Assembly: GCF_024453815.1 (NCBI RefSeq)
Contig: NZ_CP072934.1
Span: 1,240,001-1,304,000 of the forward strand
DNA: 64,000 nt
From: Corynebacterium pseudogenitalium
GTDB lineage: Bacteria; Actinomycetota; Actinomycetes; Mycobacteriales; Mycobacteriaceae
Reading direction: 5' to 3'
Shown here: positions 28,255 to 38,380 of the stretch, one piece after another
How positions within the stretch are numbered: position 1 is the stretch's first letter
Layout of the letters: every line of letters begins with the position of its first letter
The notes under the pieces: model-generated
The model's input: the letters and a program-made list of their open reading frames with translations, nothing else
Databases searched by the model: none
Told to the model about the DNA's origin: nothing
Position numbers and translations under genes: made by a program

Positions 28255-29793
28255 GTGAGTGACGAGAGCACGCATTGGGTGAACCCGCTTCGGTCCCCCG
28301 AGGATAAGCGGCTTCCCCGCATTGCGGGTCCGTCTGGGATGGTGATCTTCGGTGTAACTGGAGATCTAGCTCGGAAAAAGCTCCTGCCGGCAATTTACGA
28401 CCTCGCGAACCGGGGTCTCCTCCCACCGGGCTTTGCTCTCGTCGGGTTTGGGCGTCGAAACTGGTCTAAACAAGATTTTGAGGACTATGTGTGTGAAGCC
28501 GTTGAAGCATCTTCCCGCACCGCGTTTAATACGAACGTTTGGGACCGGCTCGCAGAAGGTATGCAGTTCGTCTCGGGCTCGTTTAATGACGACGCCGCGT
28601 TCGACGCCTTAGCCAATACACTGCGCTCGACCGATGAAACACGGGGGACGAACGGAAACTGGGCCTTTTACCTTTCTGTGCCGCCCGAGCACTTTTCGAG
28701 CGTTGTCCACCAGCTGGACCGCAGTGGAATGGCACAGCCTCAAGACCACGGCTGGCGCCGAGTGATCATCGAGAAGCCATTCGGGCATGATCTGGAATCC
28801 GCCAAAGAGCTAAACCGAGTAGTGAATTCAGTGTTCCCTGAGCGATCCGTATTCCGAATCGATCACTATCTCGGCAAAGAAACCGTGCAGAACATTATGG
28901 CTCTGCGTTTCGCAAACCAGATGTTTGAACCAGTGTGGAATTCGCACTACATCGACCACGTACAAATCACGATGGCTGAAGATATTGGGCTCGGCGGCCG
29001 CGCAGGCTATTACGACGGTATTGGTGCAGCACGAGACGTCATCCAAAACCACCTGATTCAGCTGCTCGCCTTGATCGCTATGGAGGAGCCGACGTCGTTC
29101 TCCCCGGGGCGTCTTCGTGCGGAGAAACTCAAGGTCCTCCGCGCTACGACTCCCGTCGAGCCGTTCGATGAGACGACCGCACGCGGCCAATACGTAGCGG
29201 GCTGGCAAGGTTCTGAACGCGTAATCGGGCTCCGGGAGGAGTCCGGGTTTGACCCCAACTCTGCAACCGAAACCTATGCGGCCTGTACGTTAGAGATAAA
29301 CTCGCGTCGCTGGGCAGGTGTTCCTTTCTACCTTCGCACTGGTAAGCGCCTCGGGCGTCGAGTGACTGAGATTGCCCTGGTCTTTAAGCGTCCTCCGTAC
29401 CAGCCGTTCGAAGACGATCAGACAAAACTACTTACGAACAATGCAGTCGTTATCCGCGTGCAGCCGGACGAAGGCGTGCTGATGCGCTTTGGTTCCAAGG
29501 TGCCTGGAACTGCATTTGAAGTTAGGGATGTCAACATGGATTTCTCGTACGCGGAGGCATTTACGGAACAGTCTCCCGAAGCATACGAGCGGCTCATCCT
29601 CGATGCACTACTCGACGAATCTAGCTTGTTTCCAACCAATGCGGAAGTCGAGCGGAGCTGGGAAATCCTCGATCCAATTCTCAACTACTGGGAGTCGCAC
29701 GGACATCCAGATGAATATCGTGCGGGCACTTGGGGGCCCGCATCAGCAGACGCGATGCTGGCCAAGGACGGCCGCCAATGGCGTCGTCCATAA
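28255..29793 (+). CDS. zwf: Glucose-6-phosphate dehydrogenase
   Basis: 512 residues. It oxidises glucose-6-phosphate to 6-phosphogluconolactone with NADP, the entry to the oxidative pentose-phosphate pathway. The coenzyme motif is GVTGDLARKKLLPAIYDL, and the substrate motif is RIDHYLGKETVQN with the catalytic His. GTG start after AAAAGGAG, 12 bases from the tal stop. In this genus it forms a complex with OpcA, encoded next. Confidence 0.98.
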   Translation: MSDESTHWVNPLRSPEDKRLPRIAGPSGMVIFGVTGDLARKKLLPAIYDLANRGLLPPGFALVGFGRRNWSKQDFEDYVCEAVEASSRTAFNTNVWDRLAEGMQFVSGSFNDDAAFDALANTLRSTDETRGTNGNWAFYLSVPPEHFSSVVHQLDRSGMAQPQDHGWRRVIIEKPFGHDLESAKELNRVVNSVFPERSVFRIDHYLGKETVQNIMALRFANQMFEPVWNSHYIDHVQITMAEDIGLGGRAGYYDGIGAARDVIQNHLIQLLALIAMEEPTSFSPGRLRAEKLKVLRATTPVEPFDETTARGQYVAGWQGSERVIGLREESGFDPNSATETYAACTLEINSRRWAGVPFYLRTGKRLGRRVTEIALVFKRPPYQPFEDDQTKLLTNNAVVIRVQPDEGVLMRFGSKVPGTAFEVRDVNMDFSYAEAFTEQSPEAYERLILDALLDESSLFPTNAEVERSWEILDPILNYWESHGHPDEYRAGTWGPASADAMLAKDGRQWRRP

Positions 29794-29825
29794 TGTGTGC
29801 AAACAACGAACGTGAGGCTTAATCC

Positions 29826-30740
29826 TTGATTGTCACTCTTCCCGACACGACCACCCGCGATGTGTCCACAGCGCTCCTAGAGGCTCGTGAAAATTACTCG
29901 TTGGCGACTGGGCGCGTGCTCACACTCTTGGTCGCTGCACATGCCGAGGATGATGTCGATTCTATTCTGGAGACGGTCCGGAACGCGACCATGGAGCACC
30001 CGGCTCGAGTTCTCGTCTTGTTGCTCGACTGCCAGAGCGAGCAAACCTGGATGGATGCAGAGGTAATCGTCGCGGCGGACGCTGGCGCCTCTGAGATGGT
30101 TGTCATGACTCTCCACGGTGAACTTACCCAGCATCTTGACGCGGTGGTCACCCCGCTGTTGCTGCCCGATACCCCTATCGTTGCTTGGTGGCCCACAACT
30201 GTGCCAGATGTTCCTGCAGAAGCAGAGCTTGGTAATATCGCGCACCGCAGAATCACGAACGCGTGGCGCACTATGGAGGCAGAATGCATAGAGCAGCTGG
30301 CAAAGGCGTACGTCCCAGGTGATTCGGACATGATGTGGTCTAAAATCACGCCATGGCGCGGCGTTGTCGCCTCAGCTTTCGACCGCTATAAACAGCAACC
30401 ACGCCGGATCTTGCTCAGCGGTATTACCGAGCATCCAAGCGTACAAATCGCAGCCTCTTGGCTCGATGCCTGCTTTGGCGTTGAGGTAACCGTGCAAAAC
30501 GTAGCAGGCGCCGACGCCATTCCTGGCTCCCCAATCCAACACCTATCGCTGGACTGCGAACAAGGCTCTGTGCAGGTACAAATTGTTGATGAGCACACCG
30601 TGCGAGTTTCCGTACCGGGATACCCTGATGCGTTTGTTGCACTGAGTGCTCGCTCGGACGCAGAATGCCTCGCTGAGGAGCTACGCCACCTCGATCCTGA
30701 CGCCATGTATGCTCGGGCATTGTTACATAACCTCCCTTAA
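29826..30740 (+). CDS. opcA: Glucose-6-phosphate dehydrogenase assembly protein OpcA
   Basis: 304 residues starting MIVTLPDTTTRDVSTALLEA, closely following the family N-terminus. OpcA is required for active Zwf in corynebacteria and mycobacteria. The TTG start (29826) is chosen because it gives the family N-terminus and has GTGAGG upstream. WWPTTVPDVPAEAELG and IVAWW are typical family features. It lies between zwf and pgl. Confidence 0.95.
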   Translation: MIVTLPDTTTRDVSTALLEARENYSLATGRVLTLLVAAHAEDDVDSILETVRNATMEHPARVLVLLLDCQSEQTWMDAEVIVAADAGASEMVVMTLHGELTQHLDAVVTPLLLPDTPIVAWWPTTVPDVPAEAELGNIAHRRITNAWRTMEAECIEQLAKAYVPGDSDMMWSKITPWRGVVASAFDRYKQQPRRILLSGITEHPSVQIAASWLDACFGVEVTVQNVAGADAIPGSPIQHLSLDCEQGSVQVQIVDEHTVRVSVPGYPDAFVALSARSDAECLAEELRHLDPDAMYARALLHNLP

Positions 30741-30765
30741 CTTCGCACCGAAAGAGGGTCAACGG

Positions 30766-31494
30766 ATGTCCAACACAGTCAAGACCAAAACATTTGCAGA
30801 CCTCGAACAGCTTATCGACGTCTCCACCTCCGCATTCCAAACGTTGATTTCAGAGATCCACAGCTCCCCTACCGGTGGTGTAAACGGCGACGGAACCGCA
30901 CGTGTTGTGCTTACTGGCGGAACAGCCGGAATCCGGTTCCTTGCAGCCCTAGTTTCATCAGATATCGACTGGTCCAGGGTGAAGCTATTCTTTGGCGACG
31001 AGCGCAACGTAGCCGTCAGCCATCCTGATTCGAATCAAGGCCAGGCCCGGGCAGCGTTGCTCGATCATATAGATATCCCAGAAGGAAACATTTTCGGGTA
31101 TGGGTTGGACGGAGGGACGATGGAGCCCGCTGTCACTCGTTATGAAGCGCACCTGAAAGTTGAGGCGCCTGAGGGGTTCGACCTCCATCTACTGGGAATG
31201 GGCGGTGAAGGCCACATTAATTCGCTATTCCCACATACGCCTGCTGTGAGAGAGGACGCCGCTCTGGTTATTGCTGTAACGGATTCACCAAAACCACCTC
31301 CGGAACGTGTTTCGTTGACACTACCTGCTGTTCGGAAAGCACAAAAGGTCTGGCTTCTTGTTTCTGGTGCAGAGAAGGCAGAAGCTGCGTCCGCAGTTGC
31401 AAACCGGGCAGAGTATCTTGACTGGCCAGCGGCCGGTGCTGTCGGCAAGGAAGAAACGATCTTGTGGGTCACCGAGGACGCGGCACCACGTTAG
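30766..31494 (+). CDS. pgl: 6-phosphogluconolactonase
   Basis: About 243 residues hydrolysing 6-phosphogluconolactone to 6-phosphogluconate. NagB/Pgl motifs are visible: LTGGTAGIRFL, FFGDERNVAVSHPDSN and GMGGEGHINSLFPHTP. I start at the ATG at 30766 (GAGGG 8 bases upstream); an upstream in-frame GTG would run back through opcA and has no family similarity. Last gene of the operon, followed by a strong terminator. Confidence 0.96.
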   Translation: MSNTVKTKTFADLEQLIDVSTSAFQTLISEIHSSPTGGVNGDGTARVVLTGGTAGIRFLAALVSSDIDWSRVKLFFGDERNVAVSHPDSNQGQARAALLDHIDIPEGNIFGYGLDGGTMEPAVTRYEAHLKVEAPEGFDLHLLGMGGEGHINSLFPHTPAVREDAALVIAVTDSPKPPPERVSLTLPAVRKAQKVWLLVSGAEKAEAASAVANRAEYLDWPAAGAVGKEETILWVTEDAAPR

Positions 31495-31524
31495 ATTCCC
31501 GCAGATTCGGATTTCTGACCAACG

Positions 31525-31565
31525 AAAAGGCCCGCCGGAAGCTTATTGCTCCAGGCGGGCCTTTT
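31525..31565. terminator. Bidirectional terminator between pgl and secG
   Basis: Arms AAAAGGCCCGCC and GGCGGGCCTTTT pair along 11-12 bases around a 17-base loop, with A-runs on one side and T-runs on the other. It can stop transcription from both pgl (plus) and secG (minus). Confidence 0.92.
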
Positions 31566-31573
31566 GCTAGCGG

Positions 31574-31810
31574 CTAAGCAGCAAAAGTCTGAATAAGATT
31601 CAGGCCCACGATGCATACAAGCCAGATGAGCGTAATGATAACCGTGTAACGGTCGAGGTTCTTCTCCACGATAGTGGAGCCGGACAGGTTAGCCTGCACG
31701 CCACCACCGAACAGGCTCGAAAGCCCGCCTCCCTTGCCTTTGTGAAGCAGCACGAACACTGTCATCAAGACCGCAGCGATTACGAGCACGATCTCAAGAG
31801 CCAACGTCAT
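31574..31810 (-). CDS. secG: Preprotein translocase subunit SecG
   Basis: 78-residue membrane protein with two transmembrane helices (ALEIVLVIAAVLMTVFVLL and VIITLIWLVCIVGLNLI) joined by the conserved loop HKGKGGGLSSLFGGG. It assists SecYE in protein export. It follows tpiA on the minus strand, as in most actinobacteria. RBS is GTGAGG, about 9-10 bases before the ATG. A long structured leader precedes it. Confidence 0.95.
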   Translation of the reverse strand: MTLALEIVLVIAAVLMTVFVLLHKGKGGGLSSLFGGGVQANLSGSTIVEKNLDRYTVIITLIWLVCIVGLNLIQTFAA

Positions 31811-31848
31811 GGTGGTAAATCCTCACTATAAAACCTACATTGATGTAA

Positions 31849-31906
31849 CTCGGACCAGACTACACGAAGTCACCGAATGGTGTTATTCGACGCGCTCTGG
31901 TCCGAG
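31849..31906. repeat. Perfect 11-base inverted repeat between tpiA and secG
   Basis: Arms CTCGGACCAGA (31849-31859) and TCTGGTCCGAG (31896-31906) are fully complementary around a 36-base loop. In the minus-strand transcript the loop holds a smaller hairpin with arms CGAAT/ATTCG overlapping CACC/GGTG. A further TACAT/ATGTA hairpin follows before the secG ribosome site. The lack of a U-run after the main stem argues against a simple terminator; a processing site or structured 5' leader for secG fits better. Confidence 0.6.
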
Positions 31907-31923
31907 CGACATGTCTTGCAAAT

Positions 31924-32706
31924 CTACTGTACTGCCTGGGCAGCCGCAGCAGCCAATTTCGCGAAATCCTGGCCGTCAAGAGACGCACCTCCGACAAGAC
32001 CACCGTCAACATCAGGCTGAGCGATGATCTCACCGACAGTTTCCGTCTTTACGGATCCGCCGTACAAAATACGGATGCCATCAGCAACCGCATCACCGGC
32101 CAAGTCACAGATCAGGCCGCGAATAGCCTGGCACACTTCCTGCGCATCGGAGGCAGAGGCAACCTTGCCAGTGCCGATAGCCCATACCGGCTCATATGCA
32201 ATGACGGTCTTCTCCAACTCCTCGTTGCTCAAACCGTCCAGGGATTTCTTCGTCTGCTCTACGACGTAGTCGACATGGGTGCCTTGTTCGCGAATGTCTA
32301 GCGGCTCACCGACACACACGATTGGGTTCATGCCGTGCTCAAGTGCCTTCTTTGCCTTGCGGGAAACTAGCTCATCGTCCTCACCGTGGTACTCACGGCG
32401 TTCTGAGTGGCCGACAACTACCCACGTGCAGCCAAGCTTCTCCAGCATTGTGGCCGAAACTTCACCAGTGTAGGCACCAGCATCGTGTGCTGACACGTCC
32501 TGTGCACCATATGTGATCTGCAGCTTGTCGCCTTCAACGAGAGTCTGGATAGAACGAAGGTCGGTAAACGGCACGGTCAATGCAACGTCCACGAACTCAT
32601 AGCCGTCCTTCGGGAAAGCGAACGCGAGTTTCTGGGCCGAAGCGATTGCTTCGAGATGGTCGTGGTTCATCTTCCAGTTACCAGCAATCAGTGGTTTGCG
32701 AGACAT
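31924..32706 (-). CDS. tpiA: Triosephosphate isomerase
   Basis: 260 residues interconverting glyceraldehyde-3-phosphate and dihydroxyacetone phosphate. Catalytic residues are Lys12 (AGNWKMN), His100 (VVGHSERR) and Glu172 ([12 protein letters not shown]). I start at the ATG at 32706 ([14 protein letters not shown]), 7 bases from AAGGAG; an ATG two codons earlier is too close to that site. It is part of the gap-pgk-tpiA-secG minus-strand cluster. Confidence 0.97.
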   Translation of the reverse strand: MSRKPLIAGNWKMNHDHLEAIASAQKLAFAFPKDGYEFVDVALTVPFTDLRSIQTLVEGDKLQITYGAQDVSAHDAGAYTGEVSATMLEKLGCTWVVVGHSERREYHGEDDELVSRKAKKALEHGMNPIVCVGEPLDIREQGTHVDYVVEQTKKSLDGLSNEELEKTVIAYEPVWAIGTGKVASASDAQEVCQAIRGLICDLAGDAVADGIRILYGGSVKTETVGEIIAQPDVDGGLVGGASLDGQDFAKLAAAAAQAVQ

Positions 32707-32730
32707 ATTCATACTCCTTTTCAACAACGA

Positions 32731-33948
32731 CTACTGTCCAAGTACAGCAACGCCGGGCAGCTCTTTGCCCTCGATCAGCTCGAGCGATGCGCCACCGCCC
32801 GTAGAGATGTGGGAGAACCCAGCCTCATCGAGGCCCAGAATGCGAACAGATGCTGCGGAATCGCCGCCACCGACCACCGTGAAGGACCCGTTGTCCTTCG
32901 TAGCAGCGATCATTGCTTCAGCAACGGCTTTTGTGCCAGAGGCGAACGCTGGAAACTCGAAAACGCCCATTGGCCCGTTCCAGAACACGGTCTTCGAGCT
33001 CTTCAGCGCCTCACCATAACGCGCGGCAGTCTTCGGGCCAATGTCGAGAGACATCCAGCCTTCCGGAATAGCGTCGGCCGCGACGGTCTGCTTCTCTGCA
33101 TCCTTTGCAAACTCAGACGCTGCGATCAGGTCCTCAGGCAATAGCAGCTTGTCGCCGAAACGGCCGATGAGGTCCTTGCAGGTCTCAATCATGTCTTCCT
33201 GCAACAAAGAGTTTTGAACGTTGTAGCCCTGTGCAGCCAGGAAGGTGTAGCACATGCCGCCACCGATAATTACCTTGTCGGCCTTCGCCGCAAGTGCCTC
33301 GATGACTCCCAACTTGTCGGAAACCTTCGAACCGCCAAGCACAACAACGTATGGATGATCTGGAGCATCCTTCACCTTGCTCAGAGTCTTGACTTCCTTC
33401 TCGACGAGGTAACCAGCGTAGGCAGGAAGCTTCTTAGCAACGTCGTAGACGGAGGTTTGAGCGCGGTGTACTACACCGAAACCGTCAGAAACAAACGCGC
33501 CGTTGTCCGCAGCTAGTGCTACAAGCTCAGCTGCGAACTCAGTGCGCTCAGCCTCGTCCTTCGAGGTCTCGCGTGGGTCAAAGCGTACATTCTCGAGAAG
33601 CAGAATCTCGCCACCGGTAAGCCCATTTGCCCGCTCATGTGCATCCTCACCAGAAACATCACCGGCGAGCGCTACGAACTGACCTAGGCGCTCACTTAGG
33701 GCTTCAGCCACTGGCTTCAAGGAGAACTTAGGGTTCACTTCCCCCTTTGGGCGGCCGAGGTGAGCCATGACAATGACTTTCGCGCCACCTTCCAAGAGCG
33801 CCTTCAAAGTTGGCAGTGATGCGTCGATACGACCAGCATCGGTAATATTGCCGTCCTCATCAAGCGGAACGTTGAAGTCAGAACGGACCAGGATGTGGCG
33901 ATCTTCGACGCCTTCATCCAGAAGCTGTTGCAGCGTTTTCATTGTCAT
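32731..33948 (-). CDS. pgk: Phosphoglycerate kinase
   Basis: 405 residues transferring phosphate from 1,3-bisphosphoglycerate to ADP. N-domain [24 protein letters not shown] substrate loop, hinge [15 protein letters not shown], and C-domain nucleotide loop [15 protein letters not shown] lies 5-6 bases before the ATG; a second ATG two codons later is less well spaced. Confidence 0.97.
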   Translation of the reverse strand: MTMKTLQQLLDEGVEDRHILVRSDFNVPLDEDGNITDAGRIDASLPTLKALLEGGAKVIVMAHLGRPKGEVNPKFSLKPVAEALSERLGQFVALAGDVSGEDAHERANGLTGGEILLLENVRFDPRETSKDEAERTEFAAELVALAADNGAFVSDGFGVVHRAQTSVYDVAKKLPAYAGYLVEKEVKTLSKVKDAPDHPYVVVLGGSKVSDKLGVIEALAAKADKVIIGGGMCYTFLAAQGYNVQNSLLQEDMIETCKDLIGRFGDKLLLPEDLIAASEFAKDAEKQTVAADAIPEGWMSLDIGPKTAARYGEALKSSKTVFWNGPMGVFEFPAFASGTKAVAEAMIAATKDNGSFTVVGGGDSAASVRILGLDEAGFSHISTGGGASLELIEGKELPGVAVLGQ

Positions 33949-34001
33949 GGGACTCTCCTCAGTTGACTGTTGTTTGCAGTAGTTTTCTTTTCAAACAGTA
34001 G

Positions 34002-34043
34002 CGAAAGAAATGGCCCGAAGTGTGCGTACTGCACACCCGGGCC
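34002..34043 (-). terminator. Intrinsic terminator between gap and pgk
   Basis: Outer arms GGCCCG/CGGGCC and inner arms TGTGC/GCACA form a long interrupted stem. In the minus direction it is followed by ATTTCTTTC. It lies directly after the gap stop codon and should reduce read-through into pgk. Confidence 0.8.
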
Positions 34044-34053
34044 GTTCTAGGTC

Positions 34054-35223
<1,170 letters not shown>

Positions 35224-35404
35224 CTAAAGGTGCATCACCAAAGAGACGGCGAAACCGGGGGTATCGTCTCATAATTTCACCAAGCATGAATGTCTGTTTA
35301 CCGCCAAAGCCACACCTAATGCGACTCAAACAACGACAAAGGTAATCTCTTTTACCCCCGCGGGGCGTATCTGGCGAAGCTGCTTGTGCGCTATCCCCCG
35401 GAAT

Positions 35405-35420
35405 TGTGATGTTGCACACA
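35405..35420. promoter_or_regulatory. GlxR-like site upstream of gap
   Basis: Half sites TGTGA and ACACA around 6 bases give one mismatch to TGTGA-N6-TCACA. It lies just beyond the whiA stop codon and about 230 bases upstream of the gap -10. GlxR is reported to act on glycolytic genes including gapA in C. glutamicum. The distance to the visible promoter is long, so a second promoter may exist. Confidence 0.45.
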
Positions 35421-35448
35421 GGACGGTCTGGGAGCGCCCCAGAACGCT

Positions 35449-36423
35449 CTATGTTGCCTTCGTGTCTTTACCGCGAGTGTTCGCTATACCGAGCTCAGCA
35501 GCCCGCTTGTCAGCAAGGGACAACAGCCGACGAATTCGCCCAGCGACCGCATCCTTCGTCATCTGTGGGTCAGCCAACCGGCCAAGTTCTTCAAGCGAGG
35601 CTTGCCGGTGCTCAACACGCAGGTATCCGGCTTCGGCGAGATGCTCAGGCACATCGTCGCCGAGGATCTCCATCGCACGTTCCACACGCTGAGCGGCTAC
35701 CGTCGCAGCATGTACGCTTCTGCGGGTGTTGGCGTCGTCAAAAGTTGCCAACCGTTGACCGCCACGCATCTGCGCTTGCTTCTCCCGAAGTTTTGCGTCC
35801 CACTCCAGGCGAGCAAGAGGCGCACCCATTCGACTGAGAAGCACCCCTATCGTCTCCGCATCACGGACATGTACACGCTCAACACCGCGAGTCTCCCGCA
35901 TTCTGATGTGGCACCCAAGACGACGCGCTAACCCCACTAGGGCAAGCCCAGCTTCCTCGCATGGGCACTCGACCTCTAAAGCGGCAGTTCGGCCCGGCTC
36001 TGTGAGCGCTCCCCTAGCGAGGAACGCACCCCGCCACGCGGCTTCAACTTCAGCAATTTCTCCCGAAACGATTTGCGGGGGCATACCTACCACGAGATGA
36101 CCAGACTGCGTCCGAAGATTTAGACGCCGATACAGCGCTTCAACACCAGTATCTAGACGTACTTCGTATTTCGTTTCCTTTGTCGCCGAGCCAGGTGAAA
36201 CCACGGCGAACTTTGGTGAGCTCATGAAAAGAGTTTCAAGAATCAGGATTAAGCGACGTGCCACCGCCTCTTCCGCGAAATCCGCAATCATAGTTACCCC
36301 GTGGATTGAGGCGTCAAGTTTTCCTGCAAACCGAACTAACGCGGATGCCTCGGCGGCCGCGGCAGACTTCGCTCCTATTGGAGTTCGAAGCAGCTCTTCT
36401 TTGGTTTTGGCGGTCAGCGACAC
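35449..36423 (-). CDS. whiA: Sporulation/cell-division regulator homologue WhiA
   Basis: 324-residue DNA-binding protein with an N-terminal homing-endonuclease-like (LAGLIDADG-fold) domain, here lacking nuclease acidic residues, and a C-terminal helix-turn-helix (LASLEELGRLADPQMTKDAVAGRIRRLL). In actinobacteria WhiA works in division control even without sporulation. GTG start with AAAGGA upstream. Last of uvrC-rapZ-yvcK-whiA. Confidence 0.95.
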   Translation of the reverse strand: MSLTAKTKEELLRTPIGAKSAAAAEASALVRFAGKLDASIHGVTMIADFAEEAVARRLILILETLFMSSPKFAVVSPGSATKETKYEVRLDTGVEALYRRLNLRTQSGHLVVGMPPQIVSGEIAEVEAAWRGAFLARGALTEPGRTAALEVECPCEEAGLALVGLARRLGCHIRMRETRGVERVHVRDAETIGVLLSRMGAPLARLEWDAKLREKQAQMRGGQRLATFDDANTRRSVHAATVAAQRVERAMEILGDDVPEHLAEAGYLRVEHRQASLEELGRLADPQMTKDAVAGRIRRLLSLADKRAAELGIANTRGKDTKAT

Positions 36424-36470
36424 CGAGTGATCCTTTCTACAAAAACATCGGTGGATTAGTGTAGCGCACG

Positions 36471-37439
36471 TTATGCGTGAAAATCACGAACGAGAGATAG
36501 CAGCTCATGTGCAAGCTTGCGTGGATCATGCCGGTTTGTGTTGCGGTGCTGATCATCAACTTCATGAATATCTCGGAACAGTACAGTTGCACCAACTCGA
36601 TCCGCGGCGCGCCCAAGATGAACGCGTTCGCCCTCCGTCGGGCTAATTGAGTTATCAGCCAGGAACACATCAACATGCAGGTTCGGAGCGTGCTGCTCGA
36701 AGACATGAATATGGCGTTCCGTGCTAAATCCCGGTGTCTCTCCTGCCTCCGGAGAAAGATTCAGCACTACAACTACCAACGCGGACGTCTCATTCAACGC
36801 GCGGACAATGTCCGGAACGAGTAGATGCGGAATCACCGACGAAAACCACGATCCAGGCCCGATTGTCACCACTTCTGCGTCCATGATCGCCTGCACTGCT
36901 TCGTCGGTTGCGGGAGGATTGTGGGGCAAAAGGCGGACGCGTCGCACAGTTCCGGGTGTGGTGGCAACGGCAACTTGACCGCGAACAGAACGCAAAACAC
37001 GGGGGTCGTCGTCTAACCCCGCGACATCGGCCTCAATGTCGAGAGGCATAGGACTCATAGGAACAACCCTGCCCTGTGCGCCTGTCCATGAGCCGATGAC
37101 GTCCAACGCTTGCTGAATATCGCCGAGTTCCTCGCTTAGTCCGGCAAGGAGCAGATTGCCAACTGCGTGCCCTGCCATCGCTCCATTTCCGCCAAATCGG
37201 TGTTGTAATGTATCTCTCCACAGAGCGCCATCTTCGTCATCCGCGGTCAGGGCTGAGAGCGCCATCCGCAGGTCACCAGGCGGAATGATATCCATCTCAC
37301 GGCGTAGCCGACCGGATGAGCCTCCGTCGTCAGCAACTGTTACCACGGCGTGGATGGCTCGAGCCTCAGCCGCCCGCGCCGCCAATAGTGTTTGGTATAA
37401 ACCGTGCCCTCCCCCAAGGCAAGTAAATGCAGGTCCCAT
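36471..37439 (-). CDS. yvcK: YvcK-family gluconeogenesis/cell-shape factor
   Basis: 322 residues of the 2-phospho-L-lactate transferase (CofD)-like fold. It starts MGPAFTCLGGGHGLYQTLLAARA, the ligand-binding Gly loop, and has DDGGSSGRLRREMDIIPPGDLRM. YvcK binds UDP-sugars and is linked to cell-wall synthesis on gluconeogenic carbon sources. The CofD activity itself is not expected. The ribosome-binding site is weak (GGAAAG, distant), which suggests coupling to rapZ. Confidence 0.93.
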   Translation of the reverse strand: MGPAFTCLGGGHGLYQTLLAARAAEARAIHAVVTVADDGGSSGRLRREMDIIPPGDLRMALSALTADDEDGALWRDTLQHRFGGNGAMAGHAVGNLLLAGLSEELGDIQQALDVIGSWTGAQGRVVPMSPMPLDIEADVAGLDDDPRVLRSVRGQVAVATTPGTVRRVRLLPHNPPATDEAVQAIMDAEVVTIGPGSWFSSVIPHLLVPDIVRALNETSALVVVVLNLSPEAGETPGFSTERHIHVFEQHAPNLHVDVFLADNSISPTEGERVHLGRAADRVGATVLFRDIHEVDDQHRNTNRHDPRKLAHELLSLVRDFHA

Positions 37440-37476
37440 AATTTAATCAGTGCTTCTTTCCAACGATAAAGAGCAG

Positions 37477-38367
37477 CTAGTTGCGTTCCAAGTCACGGTG
37501 CAAGACGTTGACGTCCACGTCATCGGACTCTCGAAGCCTGCGTACAATCTCCTCCGAAATTGCGACTGACCGGTGGTGCCCGCCAGTGCAGCCGATCCCA
37601 ACAGTGATAAAGTCCTTACCTTCATGACGGTAGCCCTTGAGCATATCCTTCAGCATTGTCAAGAAGTTATCGACGAATGCCTTCGCTCCAGGCTGCGACA
37701 GAACATAGTCTGCGACTGGTGCATCGATACCTCGAAACTCCCGAAGCTCGGGGATCCAAAACGGATTTGGCAAAAACCGTACGTCCAACACTAAATCCGC
37801 ATCACGAGGGGTCCCGTGTTTAAACCCAAACGACTCCACGGTGACGTGCTGTTTCGGTGCAGAGAGGTCGCCAACAGAGGCCTCAATCGACCGACGCAGG
37901 TCGTGAACTGAGAGGTGTGTCGTATCAATAATGAGATCTGCACGCTCCCGAACCGGGGCGATCTCCTTTCGCTCCCGTTCGATCCCCTCTTTCAGCGTGT
38001 CATTGCCCTGCAACGGGTGCGTACGTCGCACACTGTCGAATCGGCGGATAAGGACTTCATCGCGGGCGTCGAGAAATAAGATGAACGGAGATAGGCCTTT
38101 TGCCTCAATCGCCTCAATCGTCTCCATTAACGAGCCATTGAACATCCTGGCACGTACATCAGTGACTACAGCGAGATGGTCAACGGGGGAATCGTCCGCA
38201 GTTGACATCTCGACAAGATCGAGAATGAGCTGCGGAGGCAGATTCTGGGAAACGAAGTACCCCTTATCTTCAAAAACTTTCGCGGCAGTCGACAAACCAC
38301 CACCAGAAAGCCCGGTGATTATCACAGGGCGACGAGATTCGGATGCAGGTAATAAAGGCGAAGTCAT
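37477..38367 (-). CDS. rapZ: RapZ/YvcJ-family P-loop protein
   Basis: 296-residue nucleotide-binding protein with C-terminal RapZ domain ([22 protein letters not shown]). In enterobacteria RapZ acts in RNA-based control of amino-sugar synthesis; the actinobacterial role is unknown. The P-loop reads GLSGGGLST at residues 19-27, so Leu25 occupies the place usually held by Lys or Arg; nucleotide binding may be altered. TAGTAT lies 6 bases before the ATG, so a leaderless start is possible. Conserved neighbour of uvrC and yvcK. Confidence 0.93.
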   Translation of the reverse strand: MTSPLLPASESRRPVIITGLSGGGLSTAAKVFEDKGYFVSQNLPPQLILDLVEMSTADDSPVDHLAVVTDVRARMFNGSLMETIEAIEAKGLSPFILFLDARDEVLIRRFDSVRRTHPLQGNDTLKEGIERERKEIAPVRERADLIIDTTHLSVHDLRRSIEASVGDLSAPKQHVTVESFGFKHGTPRDADLVLDVRFLPNPFWIPELREFRGIDAPVADYVLSQPGAKAFVDNFLTMLKDMLKGYRHEGKDFITVGIGCTGGHHRSVAISEEIVRRLRESDDVDVNVLHRDLERN

Positions 38368-38380
38368 AGGCCCATACTAG

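Noticed and set aside
30646..30765. Longer start for pgl inside opcA
   Set aside because: The extra 40 residues do not resemble the family and the ATG at 30766 has a proper ribosome-binding site.
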